Notes: a model not told the origin generated them from the letters alone. A DNA stretch of 64,000 nucleotides from Levilactobacillus brevis ATCC 14869 = DSM 20054 (GCF_001433855.1 NZ_AZCP01000003.1:304239-368238), one strand, 5' to 3'. Shown: positions 35,637 to 44,087, numbered from the stretch's first letter. Translations and numbers: made by a program.

Positions 35637-35708
35637 GCGCCCTTAGTGTAATGGATAGCACATGAGATTTCGGTCCTCATGATCCGAGTTCGACTCTCGG
35701 GGGGCGCA
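35637..35708 (+). tRNA. tRNA-Arg (anticodon UCG as read)
   Basis: 72-nt cloverleaf: acceptor GCGCCCT/GGGGCGC, anticodon stem TGAGA/CCTCA with loop TTTCGGT (anticodon TCG), T arm CCGAG TTCGACT CTCGG and discriminator A. One A-C mismatch closes the anticodon stem. Arginine identity is clear; CCA is not encoded. Confidence 0.88.
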
Positions 35709-35890
35709 TTAGGTTAAGCTGTTGAATTAATAATATTTAATAGCGATAAGTTGATCTCTTAATGGCATACGAAAATTTATTTTGTGCAAGTTTTCGATGT
35801 TCGGTTCTTAAGGTTACGCTTGTCGCTTGCTTTTGCACTATTTAATTGGTTTTTAAACTTCTCGTGTGTTGAAAGAAATGTAACATTAGG

Positions 35891-35926
35891 AACGTCAACG
35901 TCAACGTCAACGTCAACGTCAACGTA
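35891..35926. repeat. Tandem hexamer AACGTC, about six copies
   Basis: Five perfect AACGTC units, then AACGTA, followed by AATCTA and AATCTT as decayed units. Not CRISPR: unit too short and no spacers. Confidence 0.85.
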
Positions 35927-36292
35927 AATCTAAATCTTGGCTGTTGTAGTGTCAGAGTGTGTGCTTTTTAATTTTCAAGCATGATTGCGCCACCTTTCGG
36001 GGAAACAGTTTGGTCAATTCAGGATGACGGTCCCTGATGATTTTTAGACAGCTGTTAAGATAGAACAGGTTGATCGATTTCTCTGGTGTCAATTGTATAG
36101 GTAAAGATGAATTGTGTTGAGAATGGGCAACGGTAAATATCGTTGTCTATTTTTTTGCAATTGTTTGGTAAAAGCTTTCTATTTAGAATAACTTGACTTC
36201 AATCGTTTTGATTGCCGATGAAGGCTGATATAATAGTGATTTCGAACCTGATTAGATTGTTTAGATGAAAAATTTTTCCAAGAAATAGTAAA

Positions 36293-36322
36293 ACAACGTT
36301 GTATTTTTTAATACAACGTTGT
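36293..36322. promoter_or_regulatory. Two ACAACGTTGT palindromes 20 bp apart
   Basis: Perfect 10-bp palindromes at 36293-36302 and 36313-36322, exactly two helical turns apart, upstream of the nucleoside-hydrolase operon. They are a good candidate for the GntR/UTRA regulator encoded at the operon end. Confidence 0.55.
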
Positions 36323-36338
36323 ATAGTTATGGAGTTAA

Positions 36339-36353
36339 ATGAAAACGTTTTAA
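36339..36353. promoter_or_regulatory. Possible cre site (CcpA)
   Basis: ATGAAAACGTTTTAA fits the WTGNAANCGNWNNCW consensus except for the penultimate C, just upstream of the operon start codon. Confidence 0.4.
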
Positions 36354-36371
36354 CTATTAGGAGTGAATGAA

Positions 36372-37310
36372 ATGTCCAATACAATTTCAAAAAAAAGTCC
36401 AGTAATTATCAGTACCGATCCTGGCATTGATGATGCCGTGGCCATTGCGTTAGCTACCGCTAGTGATAATCTGGATGTTCAACTGATTTGTCCAGTTGCA
36501 GGAAATGTGGGGCTAGAATATACCACGCTGAATACCCAAAAAATTCTGACATTCTTCGAGAAAAATATTCGAATTGTTCCGGGAAGTCGGCAACCGCTAT
36601 TGCGTCAACTGAAAGATGCCAGTTCAGTTCATGGAAAAACAGGGATGGAAGGTTACGACTTTCCAGAACCAACGTTGGTTCCGGATACCTCAGTCACGGC
36701 GGCACAAGCTATGCATGAGGTGGTCACTACTAGTGAATTTCCTGTCACTTTAATCGCAATTGGTCCATTGACGGATATTGCGTTGTACATTCATCAGTAC
36801 CACCAAGATTTACCTAACATTGACAAGGTCGTCATGATGGGTGGTGCATTGGGCCGGGGAAATTTCGGTGTTTTGTCTGAGTTTAATTTTGGATCAGATC
36901 CGGAAGCTGCCAAGATCGTTTTCCAAAGTGGTTTGAACCTGCAAGTAGTTCCAATGGAAATTGGTCGGCAGGCTAAGATCATGCCAGCTACATCAGCCAA
37001 AATTAAAGACTTTGGGAAAGTCGGCGATATGTTTTATCAGTTATTTTCGAAGTACCGCGGTGGTAGTTTCCGCACTGGCTTGAACATGTATGATGCTTTA
37101 GCAGTTGCATTGGTCCTGGTTCCCGATATTTTTGAAACCGTTGACACCACGGTGGCGATTGAAACACAAGGTCGATTAACAGCAGGAGCATCACTCATTG
37201 ACTTAAAAGGGTACTTACACCAAGAGGCAAACGCTACGGTGGCTATCAGCGTTGATTTATCAGCGTTTGAAGACTGGTTCGTCAGGGCCATTCAAGAGAC
37301 AAACAATTAG
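36372..37310 (+). CDS. Nucleoside hydrolase family protein with Tyr at the catalytic His position
   Basis: 312 residues counted from the ATG at 36372 (an in-frame start at 36363 exists, 9 bp upstream, and has the same frame). The calcium motif STDPGIDDA and [15 protein letters not shown] are kept, but the HDP motif of active ribonucleoside hydrolases reads MYDA (Tyr243 in the longer numbering; the metal Asp remains). It still looks like a folded hydrolase; substrate or rate may differ. GGAGTGAATGAA lies upstream. First gene of an operon with a DcuC-like carrier, a GNAT enzyme and a GntR regulator. Confidence 0.85.
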   Translation: MSNTISKKSPVIISTDPGIDDAVAIALATASDNLDVQLICPVAGNVGLEYTTLNTQKILTFFEKNIRIVPGSRQPLLRQLKDASSVHGKTGMEGYDFPEPTLVPDTSVTAAQAMHEVVTTSEFPVTLIAIGPLTDIALYIHQYHQDLPNIDKVVMMGGALGRGNFGVLSEFNFGSDPEAAKIVFQSGLNLQVVPMEIGRQAKIMPATSAKIKDFGKVGDMFYQLFSKYRGGSFRTGLNMYDALAVALVLVPDIFETVDTTVAIETQGRLTAGASLIDLKGYLHQEANATVAISVDLSAFEDWFVRAIQETNN

Positions 37311-37327
37311 AAATGGGGGAATATTAA

Positions 37328-38734
37328 ATGAATGCGTTACTAATTTCGATCATTGGAATTATCGCCGTTAGTATTTTGGTATACATGTTATTAAAGAAAA
37401 ATGACATTAAGATGACGTTGATGTCATTGGGTTTGATCCTCATGTACGTTGCCGTTCTGATGGGCCAGAAGCTTCAACTGACGGTCAGCACGGGAGCTAA
37501 ATGGTTAGATCCGTTCCAAGCACTAGTTGATCAATTCTCGACAACGTTAGTCGGTCCCGGGTTTGTTATCTTAATTTTGGGTGGGTACAGCGCCTACATG
37601 AACCACATTGGTGCTAACCAAGTGACCGTTCACGCGTTGACGAAGCCAATCGCAAAAATAAAATCAGTTTATATTTTGATTCCGATTGTGTTCCTAATTG
37701 GAAACTTACTGTCGTTGGTGATTCCGAGTGCTTCTAATTTAGCTATTATTTTATTAGCAACCCTGTATCCAGTGTTGCGCTCGGCCAACATGTCGCGATT
37801 GAGTGCGGCCGCAGTTATTGCAACATCGGCAACGATTATTCCAACACCGTTGGGTTCTGATAATGTGGCGATTGCAACCCAATTACATCTACCTGTGACG
37901 GATTACGTCTTCCGGTACCACGCTATGGTTTCGATTCCAACTTTGTTGGTGATTGCGGTAGTTCACTACTTCTGGCAAAAGTACCAAGATAAAAAGCACT
38001 TAGAAAACTTATCTTATGAAGATGAATTAACTATGGCAGATGCTACTGAAAAAGCAGCGGTAACAGAGACAATTCACCGTTCAGTATTTGGTAATTTCGT
38101 TTATGGGTTGTTGCCATTGCTTCCAATTGTTTTGTTATTAATTGTCTTCTTCGTTAACATTGTGGCACACAAGAACTTAAATATTAGTGTGCAAGTAGTG
38201 TCCCTGATTAGTTTTGTAATTGCTGTTCTGGTCGAATTGATTTCTAAGCGCAAGTTACAGATCGTTTTGAAAGAAACGAGTGCCTTCTTTAACGGGATGG
38301 GAAATGTCATGGGTATCGTAGTTCTACTGGTCTCTGCGTCTGTCTTCGTCCAAGGGCTGACTTCCATCGGAATTATTGACATGATTCAAAATATGATGAA
38401 GAACATGAGCAGTTCTGGGGTGATCCTGCCAATTATTATGGTTATTTTTACAACGATCATTGTTCTATTAAGTGGGTCGGGCATGGCGTTACTGTTTGCA
38501 ATGATTCCATTGATTGTACCGCTGGCAAAGGCCGCTGGAATTCAACCCGAGGCCTTATCCGTACCCATGCAGTTATCTGGTAACCTCTTACGGGCGGTTT
38601 CACCAGTTGCTGCGGTGGTCCTCATTGTAGCAGGAACTACCAAATTGTCACCGGTTTCAATCGTAAAACGAACATCCGTCCCGATGATCTTCGGGACGAT
38701 TATGATGTTAGTACTTTCTTTGATGATGTTCTAA
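37328..38734 (+). CDS. DcuC-like / ion-transporter superfamily carrier
   Basis: 468 residues with about 12 membrane segments: a short N-terminal hydrophobic pair, IPSASNLAIILLATLYPVL, ATSATIIPTPLGSDNVAIATQL and LLSGSGMALLFAMIPLIVPLAKAAG. These fit the DcuC branch of the IT superfamily, which normally exchanges C4-dicarboxylates. In an operon with a nucleoside hydrolase it may carry a nucleoside, base or related acid; that is inference. GGGGGAA precedes the ATG. Confidence 0.78.
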   Translation: MNALLISIIGIIAVSILVYMLLKKNDIKMTLMSLGLILMYVAVLMGQKLQLTVSTGAKWLDPFQALVDQFSTTLVGPGFVILILGGYSAYMNHIGANQVTVHALTKPIAKIKSVYILIPIVFLIGNLLSLVIPSASNLAIILLATLYPVLRSANMSRLSAAAVIATSATIIPTPLGSDNVAIATQLHLPVTDYVFRYHAMVSIPTLLVIAVVHYFWQKYQDKKHLENLSYEDELTMADATEKAAVTETIHRSVFGNFVYGLLPLLPIVLLLIVFFVNIVAHKNLNISVQVVSLISFVIAVLVELISKRKLQIVLKETSAFFNGMGNVMGIVVLLVSASVFVQGLTSIGIIDMIQNMMKNMSSSGVILPIIMVIFTTIIVLLSGSGMALLFAMIPLIVPLAKAAGIQPEALSVPMQLSGNLLRAVSPVAAVVLIVAGTTKLSPVSIVKRTSVPMIFGTIMMLVLSLMMF

Positions 38735-38748
38735 GGAGTGAGTGTCTC

Positions 38749-39228
38749 ATGTTGAAACAGTCGCTATTACGTGTGGCGCGCACGACAGACCTGGTTGAAA
38801 TGAAGAACCTGTTAAAGAACGCTAAACAACAGATGCAATTGACCGGTGTTCAGCAGTGGACGTCCCAATACCCGACGGATTCCGAGCTAAGAATAGATAT
38901 TCAAGCCGCATCATTACTGGTATTGGGTGAACCGATTATTGGGGCTGTTACTGTGGCTCAACGGACGGATGTTTGGGTGTTTAAACGCCTGATGGTACAC
39001 GAAGCGGGCCGTGGTCGAGGATTGGCCACAAAAATCTTGAGTGAATTGATGATGCTTGGTGCTTCGCAAGGTGTTCAGCACTTTCAGATTGCAACGCATC
39101 CCACGAATGTGGCGATGGTTCATTTATTGCGTAAATTGAACTTTCAAGAATGTGGCCGTTATATAGCACCGGGCCGTGAGCAACTAGGAGAGTTCATTCA
39201 ATTTGATCGTTTGACAGTCTCTTATTAA
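38749..39228 (+). CDS. GNAT family N-acetyltransferase
   Basis: 159 residues. The acetyl-CoA loop is RLMVHEAGRGRGLATKILSEL and the C-terminal FQIATHPTNVAMVHLLRKLNFQECGRYI completes the fold. The start of the protein (RVARTTDLVEMKNLLKNAKQQM) is typical of the family. The substrate is unknown; in this operon it might modify a base-derived amine. AAGGAG precedes the ATG by 10 nt. Confidence 0.87.
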   Translation: MLKQSLLRVARTTDLVEMKNLLKNAKQQMQLTGVQQWTSQYPTDSELRIDIQAASLLVLGEPIIGAVTVAQRTDVWVFKRLMVHEAGRGRGLATKILSELMMLGASQGVQHFQIATHPTNVAMVHLLRKLNFQECGRYIAPGREQLGEFIQFDRLTVSY

Positions 39229-39276
39229 GCGTGTAGTCTAAAATGAACATTAATACGATAATGAGAGGGTTTAACT

Positions 39277-39999
39277 ATGCATCGATCGCCAAGATATGTC
39301 CAGGTCTATAATCAGATACTTGCCATGATTAAAGGAAAAGGCGCGCAGTTTGCACCGGGGTCTAAGCTTCCCTCAGAAGAGACAATGGCCAATAGTTTTG
39401 ACGTGAGTCGTGTCACGTTACGAACGGCACTGTCACTGTTAAAAGAGGATGGAGTGATTCGAAGTGTTCACGGGCAAGGTCACTTTGTGAGCGATGATTA
39501 TGACGGTGATGATCAAGGAATTGAAACGATGGAAAACCCACTATTGAAATCGTTGACGACGGGGTATGAAACTGTTGAAACGTATCATTTTATCAATAAG
39601 CCGAGTTCATATACGGATGAGTTGCTAGGTGCTGAGAACCAGCTCTACCTCACCGTTAACTTATGGTATCGTAGTGGTAACGGTAATGTAGCAAACGAGC
39701 TTACCATTATGCGTCCGGGCCTCATTGCGGAACAAGGTGGAGATTTAGAAGATGCTGACTGGATGCAAAACTTCTTGGAACGGGGAATCTATCAGTTGGC
39801 AGCGAGTTCTGAATTAACGGTAACGTTATCTGATCGGCCAGTTACGACGTTTAAACGGCCGTTTAAGGGGAGTATCCCATTGATGCTTATGACTGAAGAT
39901 CTGTTCACAACGGATGGAACGTTATTGGCGCAGAATAAGTTCTATGTTCCGGCTAAACAGTTTCGGGCGCACCTACATCGATATGCGAACCGTAATTAA
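39277..39999 (+). CDS. GntR family regulator with UTRA domain (HutC type)
   Basis: 240 residues. The GntR winged helix is PGSKLPSEETMANSFDVSRVTLRTALSLLKEDGVIRSVHGQGHFV; residues 85-240 are a UTRA ligand-binding domain (YLTVNLWYRSGNGNVANELTIMRPG). Last gene of the operon, so it probably represses the whole unit through the ACAACGTTGT pair and responds to a nucleoside-derived ligand. Confidence 0.88.
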   Translation: MHRSPRYVQVYNQILAMIKGKGAQFAPGSKLPSEETMANSFDVSRVTLRTALSLLKEDGVIRSVHGQGHFVSDDYDGDDQGIETMENPLLKSLTTGYETVETYHFINKPSSYTDELLGAENQLYLTVNLWYRSGNGNVANELTIMRPGLIAEQGGDLEDADWMQNFLERGIYQLAASSELTVTLSDRPVTTFKRPFKGSIPLMLMTEDLFTTDGTLLAQNKFYVPAKQFRAHLHRYANRN

Positions 40000-40014
40000 A
40001 GAGAAGAACGCCCA

Positions 40015-40048
40015 ATTAGTTAGTTGCACTTAGTTAGGTGTTTTGCTT
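40015..40048 (+). terminator. Probable terminator of the second nucleoside operon
   Basis: CGCCCAATTAG pairs imperfectly with CTTAGTTAGGTG and is followed by TTTTGCTTTT. Confidence 0.5.
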
Positions 40049-40075
40049 TTCGTTGTTTGATAATTCGTCAGAAGT

Positions 40076-40141
40076 AAAAAAGGCCTCGACTACTCCACAT
40101 AGTCGGGGCCTTTGATGTAGCAATGCTACATCTTTCTTCGC
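40076..40141 (-). ncRNA. Candidate ~65-nt small RNA, copy 1
   Basis: On the minus strand a TATAAT box (40153-40148) is followed by a short sequence that folds into GATGTAGC-AAT-GCTACATC and then the terminator stem AAAGGCCCCGACTA/TAGTCGAGGCCTTT with a T-run. Nearly the same element recurs at 41911-41973, on the other side of the nuclease gene. The layout resembles antisense RNAs of type I toxin-antitoxin pairs, but no toxin frame is intact here. Confidence 0.5.
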
Positions 40142-40170
40142 AAAGTCATTATAGCATGAAAAGAAATTTT

Positions 40171-40208
40171 CTACACATATTGTGTAGAAAAGGCCACACA
40201 TATTGTGT
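40171..40208. promoter_or_regulatory. Two ACACATATTGTGT palindromes
   Basis: CTACACATATTGTGTAG (40171-40187) and ACACATATTGTGT (40196-40208), 23 bp apart, occupy the -35 region of small RNA copy 1 and are absent from copy 2. Confidence 0.45.
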
Positions 40209-40320
40209 ACAAGAGCAAATAAAAACTGTTAGCCGTTAAGCTAACAGTTCCATAGTGCTTACCGTGTGATACATAATCATAATAAAGTCAGTTATTGGCA
40301 CGGTTCTTTGGCCGTTGGCG

Positions 40321-41613
40321 TTAAGGACGTGCGTACTGATTCCCGCGAGATGCTCGCGTGGCTCCGCTGGATTGAGCTGCTGACTCACTTTCGTAAGTAT
40401 AGTTGTCGGGGTTCGTAACCTGTGAATAATACTTATGGCTATCAGAAACGTATACCATGCCGGCTGCGGCGACGGTCCACTGACCTGATTTCGTCCCTGA
40501 ATGAGTGGTTGATCGGGCTGTGGCGTTTGTTTTATGGTTTGCACTGCCGGTACTGCTCCCGTAACCGTGGCTGGAGGTGGTGCGGGTTGCCTGACTGGAC
40601 CGGCGGCTGGTCGATTTAATTGGTTTGGCATTGTTGTTGCCGGTATTGTAGTTAATCTTGATACCTTCAGCTGAGTTGATCACAGCGACCGCCGTGTTGA
40701 TCTGTCCATCTGATGACTTAATGTCCACGATGGAACCGCGGGGGATGGTTTCACTGTGATAATAGAGTGGTGTCGTTTCGTACTTGATGGTATCACTGGT
40801 GTTCGGGTTGGACGCCCAATAAGCTTCCGCGGTCTCTTCAGCATAACGCATGCCACCGTCCTGGTCCGCGCCAACATTTTGCGGCCGGGTACCAGTGGTG
40901 AAGTTGTTTTCTGATGTGTAAGATTTGGCGCCCAGTAGGCTATCGCCGATGGAATGGCTGCGGTTATAGAGATAACCGTGGTAGGTATGACCGGTGAAGG
41001 CATAGCTGATAGCGACTTTGGGATTGGTCGTTGGCCAACTACTTGGTTCTAGTGGGGAACCTTGGCGGGAACCCCGTGAATCGGCGTATTCGCCGTAAGT
41101 CAAAACTGCGCGGGCGGTGCCGGCACGCCCCTGAGAATCACTAGCAAAATGGTAATCACCAGATTTGAGATGTTTGAATCCGGTGGTGTGGGACTTACCT
41201 AACTGCCAATAATAGTCTTGAGTCGGGCCAGCCGATTCATGATTGGTATAGCTGACAAGTTTTTTAAGTACCTGACTGTTCCGAGACGTGGTTGCCGTGG
41301 CTGTTGGGGCTGTTTTATGCTTAGCTGTGGGCCGTTTGGCCGACTTATGCGTCGTAGCCGCATGCTTGGTTGCCGTGACGGAAGCGTCGCTTGACGAGTT
41401 GGACATGCTGGCTTTATCCGAGTTGGTCTTGGCAGTTGAGTCACCGCCGCCTCCTATACCGATGAAGATGAAGGCGACTACTAAGGCGATTAACGCATTG
41501 CGTCCCTGGTGGTTAGTGTTGCGGTGACCGATTTTATTGACAACCCAGAGTACGCCTAAAATAATGGCGATGAGCAGACTGAGTCCGCCAATGAATGATG
41601 CGAATGATGACAT
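40321..41613 (-). CDS. DNA/RNA non-specific endonuclease (EndA/streptodornase-like), membrane-anchored
   Basis: 430 residues. Two N-terminal hydrophobic segments anchor the protein, a Ser/Thr/Lys-rich linker follows, and the nuclease core contains YNRSHSIGDSLLG, NNFTTGTRPQNVGADQDGGMRYAEE and YYHSETIPRGSIVDIKSS. The usual DRGH motif is NRSH; the catalytic His and the metal Asn in NNFTTGTRPQN remain. A second Ser/Thr linker leads to a C-terminal YVSDSHKYYSQVTNPDNYTYES...RGNQYARP module common in lactobacillar nucleases. It would cut extracellular DNA. AGGAGGAAC precedes the ATG. Confidence 0.85.
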   Translation of the reverse strand: MSSFASFIGGLSLLIAIILGVLWVVNKIGHRNTNHQGRNALIALVVAFIFIGIGGGGDSTAKTNSDKASMSNSSSDASVTATKHAATTHKSAKRPTAKHKTAPTATATTSRNSQVLKKLVSYTNHESAGPTQDYYWQLGKSHTTGFKHLKSGDYHFASDSQGRAGTARAVLTYGEYADSRGSRQGSPLEPSSWPTTNPKVAISYAFTGHTYHGYLYNRSHSIGDSLLGAKSYTSENNFTTGTRPQNVGADQDGGMRYAEETAEAYWASNPNTSDTIKYETTPLYYHSETIPRGSIVDIKSSDGQINTAVAVINSAEGIKINYNTGNNNAKPIKSTSRRSSQATRTTSSHGYGSSTGSANHKTNATARSTTHSGTKSGQWTVAAAGMVYVSDSHKYYSQVTNPDNYTYESESAAQSSGATRASRGNQYARP

Positions 41614-41910
41614 GAAAAGTTCCTCCTCGGGAATTTAGGTATTTGGATAGAGTGGTTATGTAAGCAAGCCCAGTGGTCATTTTACTAAGATAAAACAGTG
41701 CCATTAAGGTTATCGCTTTGCATAATTAAGCATACCAGAAATTCAGCGGCGAAAGTGAAGTTTGATAATCAAAGAACGAAATTAATTGGTCTATGAACTC
41801 TTGAAAAGCCGATGTTACTAAAGTGTTCGGGTTAAATGGTTTTTAGTTAGCATCACTAGAATAGTCTGAGGCAATAGGGTATATGGGTAGAGCTTATTTA
41901 CATGGACGTA

Positions 41911-41973
41911 TAAAAAGGCCTCGTCTACGTCACGTAGTCGAAGCCTTTGGTGTAGTAATGCTAAATTTTTTAC
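41911..41973 (-). ncRNA. Candidate ~65-nt small RNA, copy 2
   Basis: Homologue of the element at 40076-40141: TATAAT (41985-41980), then a weaker first hairpin and the terminator AAAGGCTTCGACTACGT/ACGTAGACGAGGCCTTT. The terminator stem differs from copy 1 at several bases but still pairs. The rest of the gap from 41614 to 42087 holds no gene I can support. Confidence 0.45.
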
Positions 41974-42087
41974 GAAGTCATTATAGTGTGACTGAGAGTT
42001 TGGTAGAAGCTTACGATGCCGACATAAAGCAAAATAAAACTGCTAACTGTTAAGCTAAAGTCCCATCATCCTTGAATCCCAATATGA

Positions 42088-42936
42088 TTATCCCTCGGGA
42101 AAGAAAATGGCTTGATACATGAAGTAAGATTTGCCATTGACCTGATAACCTGCCGAAATATCAATACTATCGGTTTCGGCTTTGTCTCGAGCAGTTGCTG
42201 TGACGGTAGCGTAGGTCCGATACAGACGTTTAATAGTCGTTACATATTGCGCTGTACCAGTTTTACTGGTCCGTTTTCCAATAGTATTGGGAACGGGTTG
42301 TTTAGTGTAAAGGTTGGTTTTACCATCAGCAGGGCCGGTGACCTTTGTGATTTTAACTGAGGTAGTTGGTTTGGGATCAACGACAGTCGAAAAGACCTTA
42401 GTGTTGGCATAATATTCCAAGTAGCCATCGCTGGTAACTGTAATACGAGCAGCCTTAGCGGATAGTAGGTCGGTTTCCTTAGGATATTGTTTACCCGCAT
42501 AAAGGTTACCATCAGCTGTGTAATTGACACCAATGTTATCAGCATAGGTTAGTTGGGTACTGTAGTACTTAACGTACTGTGGTACTTTCACTTTTTTAAA
42601 ATTACTGGTAGTCAAAGCGATATTCTTAGTTGATCCCTCACCATGTCCGATGTAGTTATGACGTAGATGGTAACTTAATGTGTTCAAGTAAATGTGTGTG
42701 GTGAGTTTATCATTGATTTTGGAAACGCCCTGGGCTTGGACGATTGTCCCTTTGGGGATAGTTAGAGCGCGTTTGTATTTTGTTTTAGGTAGATTCAATG
42801 TGCGTTGCGTGATGAGAAAATTATGGTTTTTGACACCGGTCAGGTAGTGTGTATTGGCCGTAGCGGTTGTACCTCTAGCAAGCAACAGCCCAATACCAAT
42901 TCCTCCCAAAGTCATAATGATTGATTTTAAATGCAT
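42088..42936 (-). CDS. Secreted hypothetical protein, tandem paralogue 1
   Basis: 282 residues with an N-terminal signal segment (MHLKSIIMTLGGIGIGLLLARGTTATANT) and then a beta-rich domain: LTGVKNHNFLITQRTLNLPKTKYKRALTIPKGTIVQAQG, TLSYHLRHNYIGHGEGSTKNI, YTADGNLYAGKQYP and a C-terminal VNGKSYFMYQAIFFPEG. Nearly every block recurs in the upstream gene, so the pair arose by duplication. No family recognised; function unknown. CGGAGG precedes the ATG. Confidence 0.75.
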   Translation of the reverse strand: MHLKSIIMTLGGIGIGLLLARGTTATANTHYLTGVKNHNFLITQRTLNLPKTKYKRALTIPKGTIVQAQGVSKINDKLTTHIYLNTLSYHLRHNYIGHGEGSTKNIALTTSNFKKVKVPQYVKYYSTQLTYADNIGVNYTADGNLYAGKQYPKETDLLSAKAARITVTSDGYLEYYANTKVFSTVVDPKPTTSVKITKVTGPADGKTNLYTKQPVPNTIGKRTSKTGTAQYVTTIKRLYRTYATVTATARDKAETDSIDISAGYQVNGKSYFMYQAIFFPEG

Positions 42937-42965
42937 AACAATAACCTCCGGATTGGTTTAGTCGA

Positions 42966-43808
42966 CTAGTTAGCACTAGGAAAGTATTCTGAAGTAACCA
43001 TGAAATATTGTTGATCACCGACTAGATAGCCCGCCGAGACATAAATGGAACTGAGCTGGGGCTTTAGGCCAGATGTGTAGAGCGTTGTGTAAGCACGATA
43101 CCGCCGTTTAATAATGGTTAAGTATTGTGCATTACCAGTCTTGCTAACGCGTTTACCGATAGAACTTGGTACGGCTGCTTTAGTATAAAGATAGGTTTTT
43201 CCACTGCCACCGGGACGGCTGACCTTTGTGATTTTTGCTGAAACAGATGGTCGGGTGTTAACGCGTAGGTTTGTAATGGGTGCTTTAGTTGTGTACTCTA
43301 AGTAACCATCGCTGGTGACTGTGACTAGGTTTGCTTTAGCCTTTGTTTGATCAGCCTGTTCGGGAAATTTAACACCCTGATAAAGTTCACCATTACCGAT
43401 GTAGGCCCGACCACTATTGATTGGATAGGCCGTTTGAGATGGGTAGTATTTAGTGTATGCAGGGACACTAATCTTCTTAAAATTCGTAGTGGTTAAGGGA
43501 ATGTTTTGAGTATAGGTATTGCCGTTACCGATATAGGCTTTTCGTAGATGGTAACTCAACGTATTGACTAAAATATTAGTGGTATGCATGGTGCTAATGC
43601 CCCCGGCCTGAACAATAGTCCCTTTGGGCAGGGTGATGGATGGTCGATAAGGGGTCTTCTTCAAGATTATTTTACGTTGTGTAATCATGAAGCTGTGATC
43701 TTTCACTGTTGTCAAATATGACTTGCTGGCAGCTGCGGTTAATCCGCCAGATAGTCCTAGACTGAGTACGAGACTTCCCAGAACTAATAGATGTGTTTTC
43801 AAATTCAT
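42966..43808 (-). CDS. Secreted hypothetical protein, tandem paralogue 2
   Basis: 280 residues, signal peptide MNLKTHLLVLGSLVLSLGLS then the same block order as its neighbour (LTTVKDHSFMITQRKIIL, LPKGTIVQAGG, NTLSYHLRKAYIGNGNTYTQNI, SKTGNAQYLTIIKRRYRAYTTLY, YLVGDQQYFMVTSEYF). Probably a cell-surface or secreted protein; role unknown. ATG 43808 follows AGGAGGAG; the upstream frame start at 43832 has no site. It lies 29 bp from paralogue 1, as a two-gene operon. Confidence 0.75.
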   Translation of the reverse strand: MNLKTHLLVLGSLVLSLGLSGGLTAAASKSYLTTVKDHSFMITQRKIILKKTPYRPSITLPKGTIVQAGGISTMHTTNILVNTLSYHLRKAYIGNGNTYTQNIPLTTTNFKKISVPAYTKYYPSQTAYPINSGRAYIGNGELYQGVKFPEQADQTKAKANLVTVTSDGYLEYTTKAPITNLRVNTRPSVSAKITKVSRPGGSGKTYLYTKAAVPSSIGKRVSKTGNAQYLTIIKRRYRAYTTLYTSGLKPQLSSIYVSAGYLVGDQQYFMVTSEYFPSAN

Positions 43809-44058
43809 TGTATAACTCCTCCTCTGAGTCAAACGATGTTCTCCGCATATTATACGCTGATATGGTAACTTTCGTAGAGTTCTTTTTTAAGTGAGAGCGG
43901 ACTGGTTTGCAAAGTAAGTACACGTTATGGTAGATACCAATTAAATTTTATTTAGGGCGATGATCTTAGGCGGCGACTTTGGAATTCTAATAGCATAAGG
44001 ACTATACCAATTGGGGTTTCATCATTACGAAACTTTGTGAAAAAATACTGAAAAACTC

Positions 44059-44087
44059 TTTACAACCCACTTTCATAAGTCTATCTT
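44059..44087 (+). promoter_or_regulatory. Promoter of the APC permease gene
   Basis: TTTACA (44059-44064), 17 bp, TATCTT (44082-44087), about 34 bp before the ATG. Confidence 0.5.

Larger units (their letters stand above)
35709..36362. other. 650-bp gene-free stretch after tRNA-Arg
   Basis: AT-rich and without a supported gene. It holds the AACGTC hexamer array (35891-35926), a hairpin with T-run at 36125-36157 (CAACG/CGTTG), and the operator region of the next operon. No integrase or repeat of the tRNA 3' end is visible, so I do not call an island. Confidence 0.5.

Noticed and set aside
35891-35926. Possible CRISPR array
   Set aside because: Units are 6 bp and contiguous with no spacers, and there are no cas genes.
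35637-36362. Genomic island at tRNA-Arg
   Set aside because: No integrase, no repeat of the tRNA 3' end and no foreign genes in the gap.
40031-40084. 17-codon frame next to small RNA copy 1 as a type I toxin
   Set aside because: Too short, not hydrophobic enough and without a ribosome site; at most a remnant.
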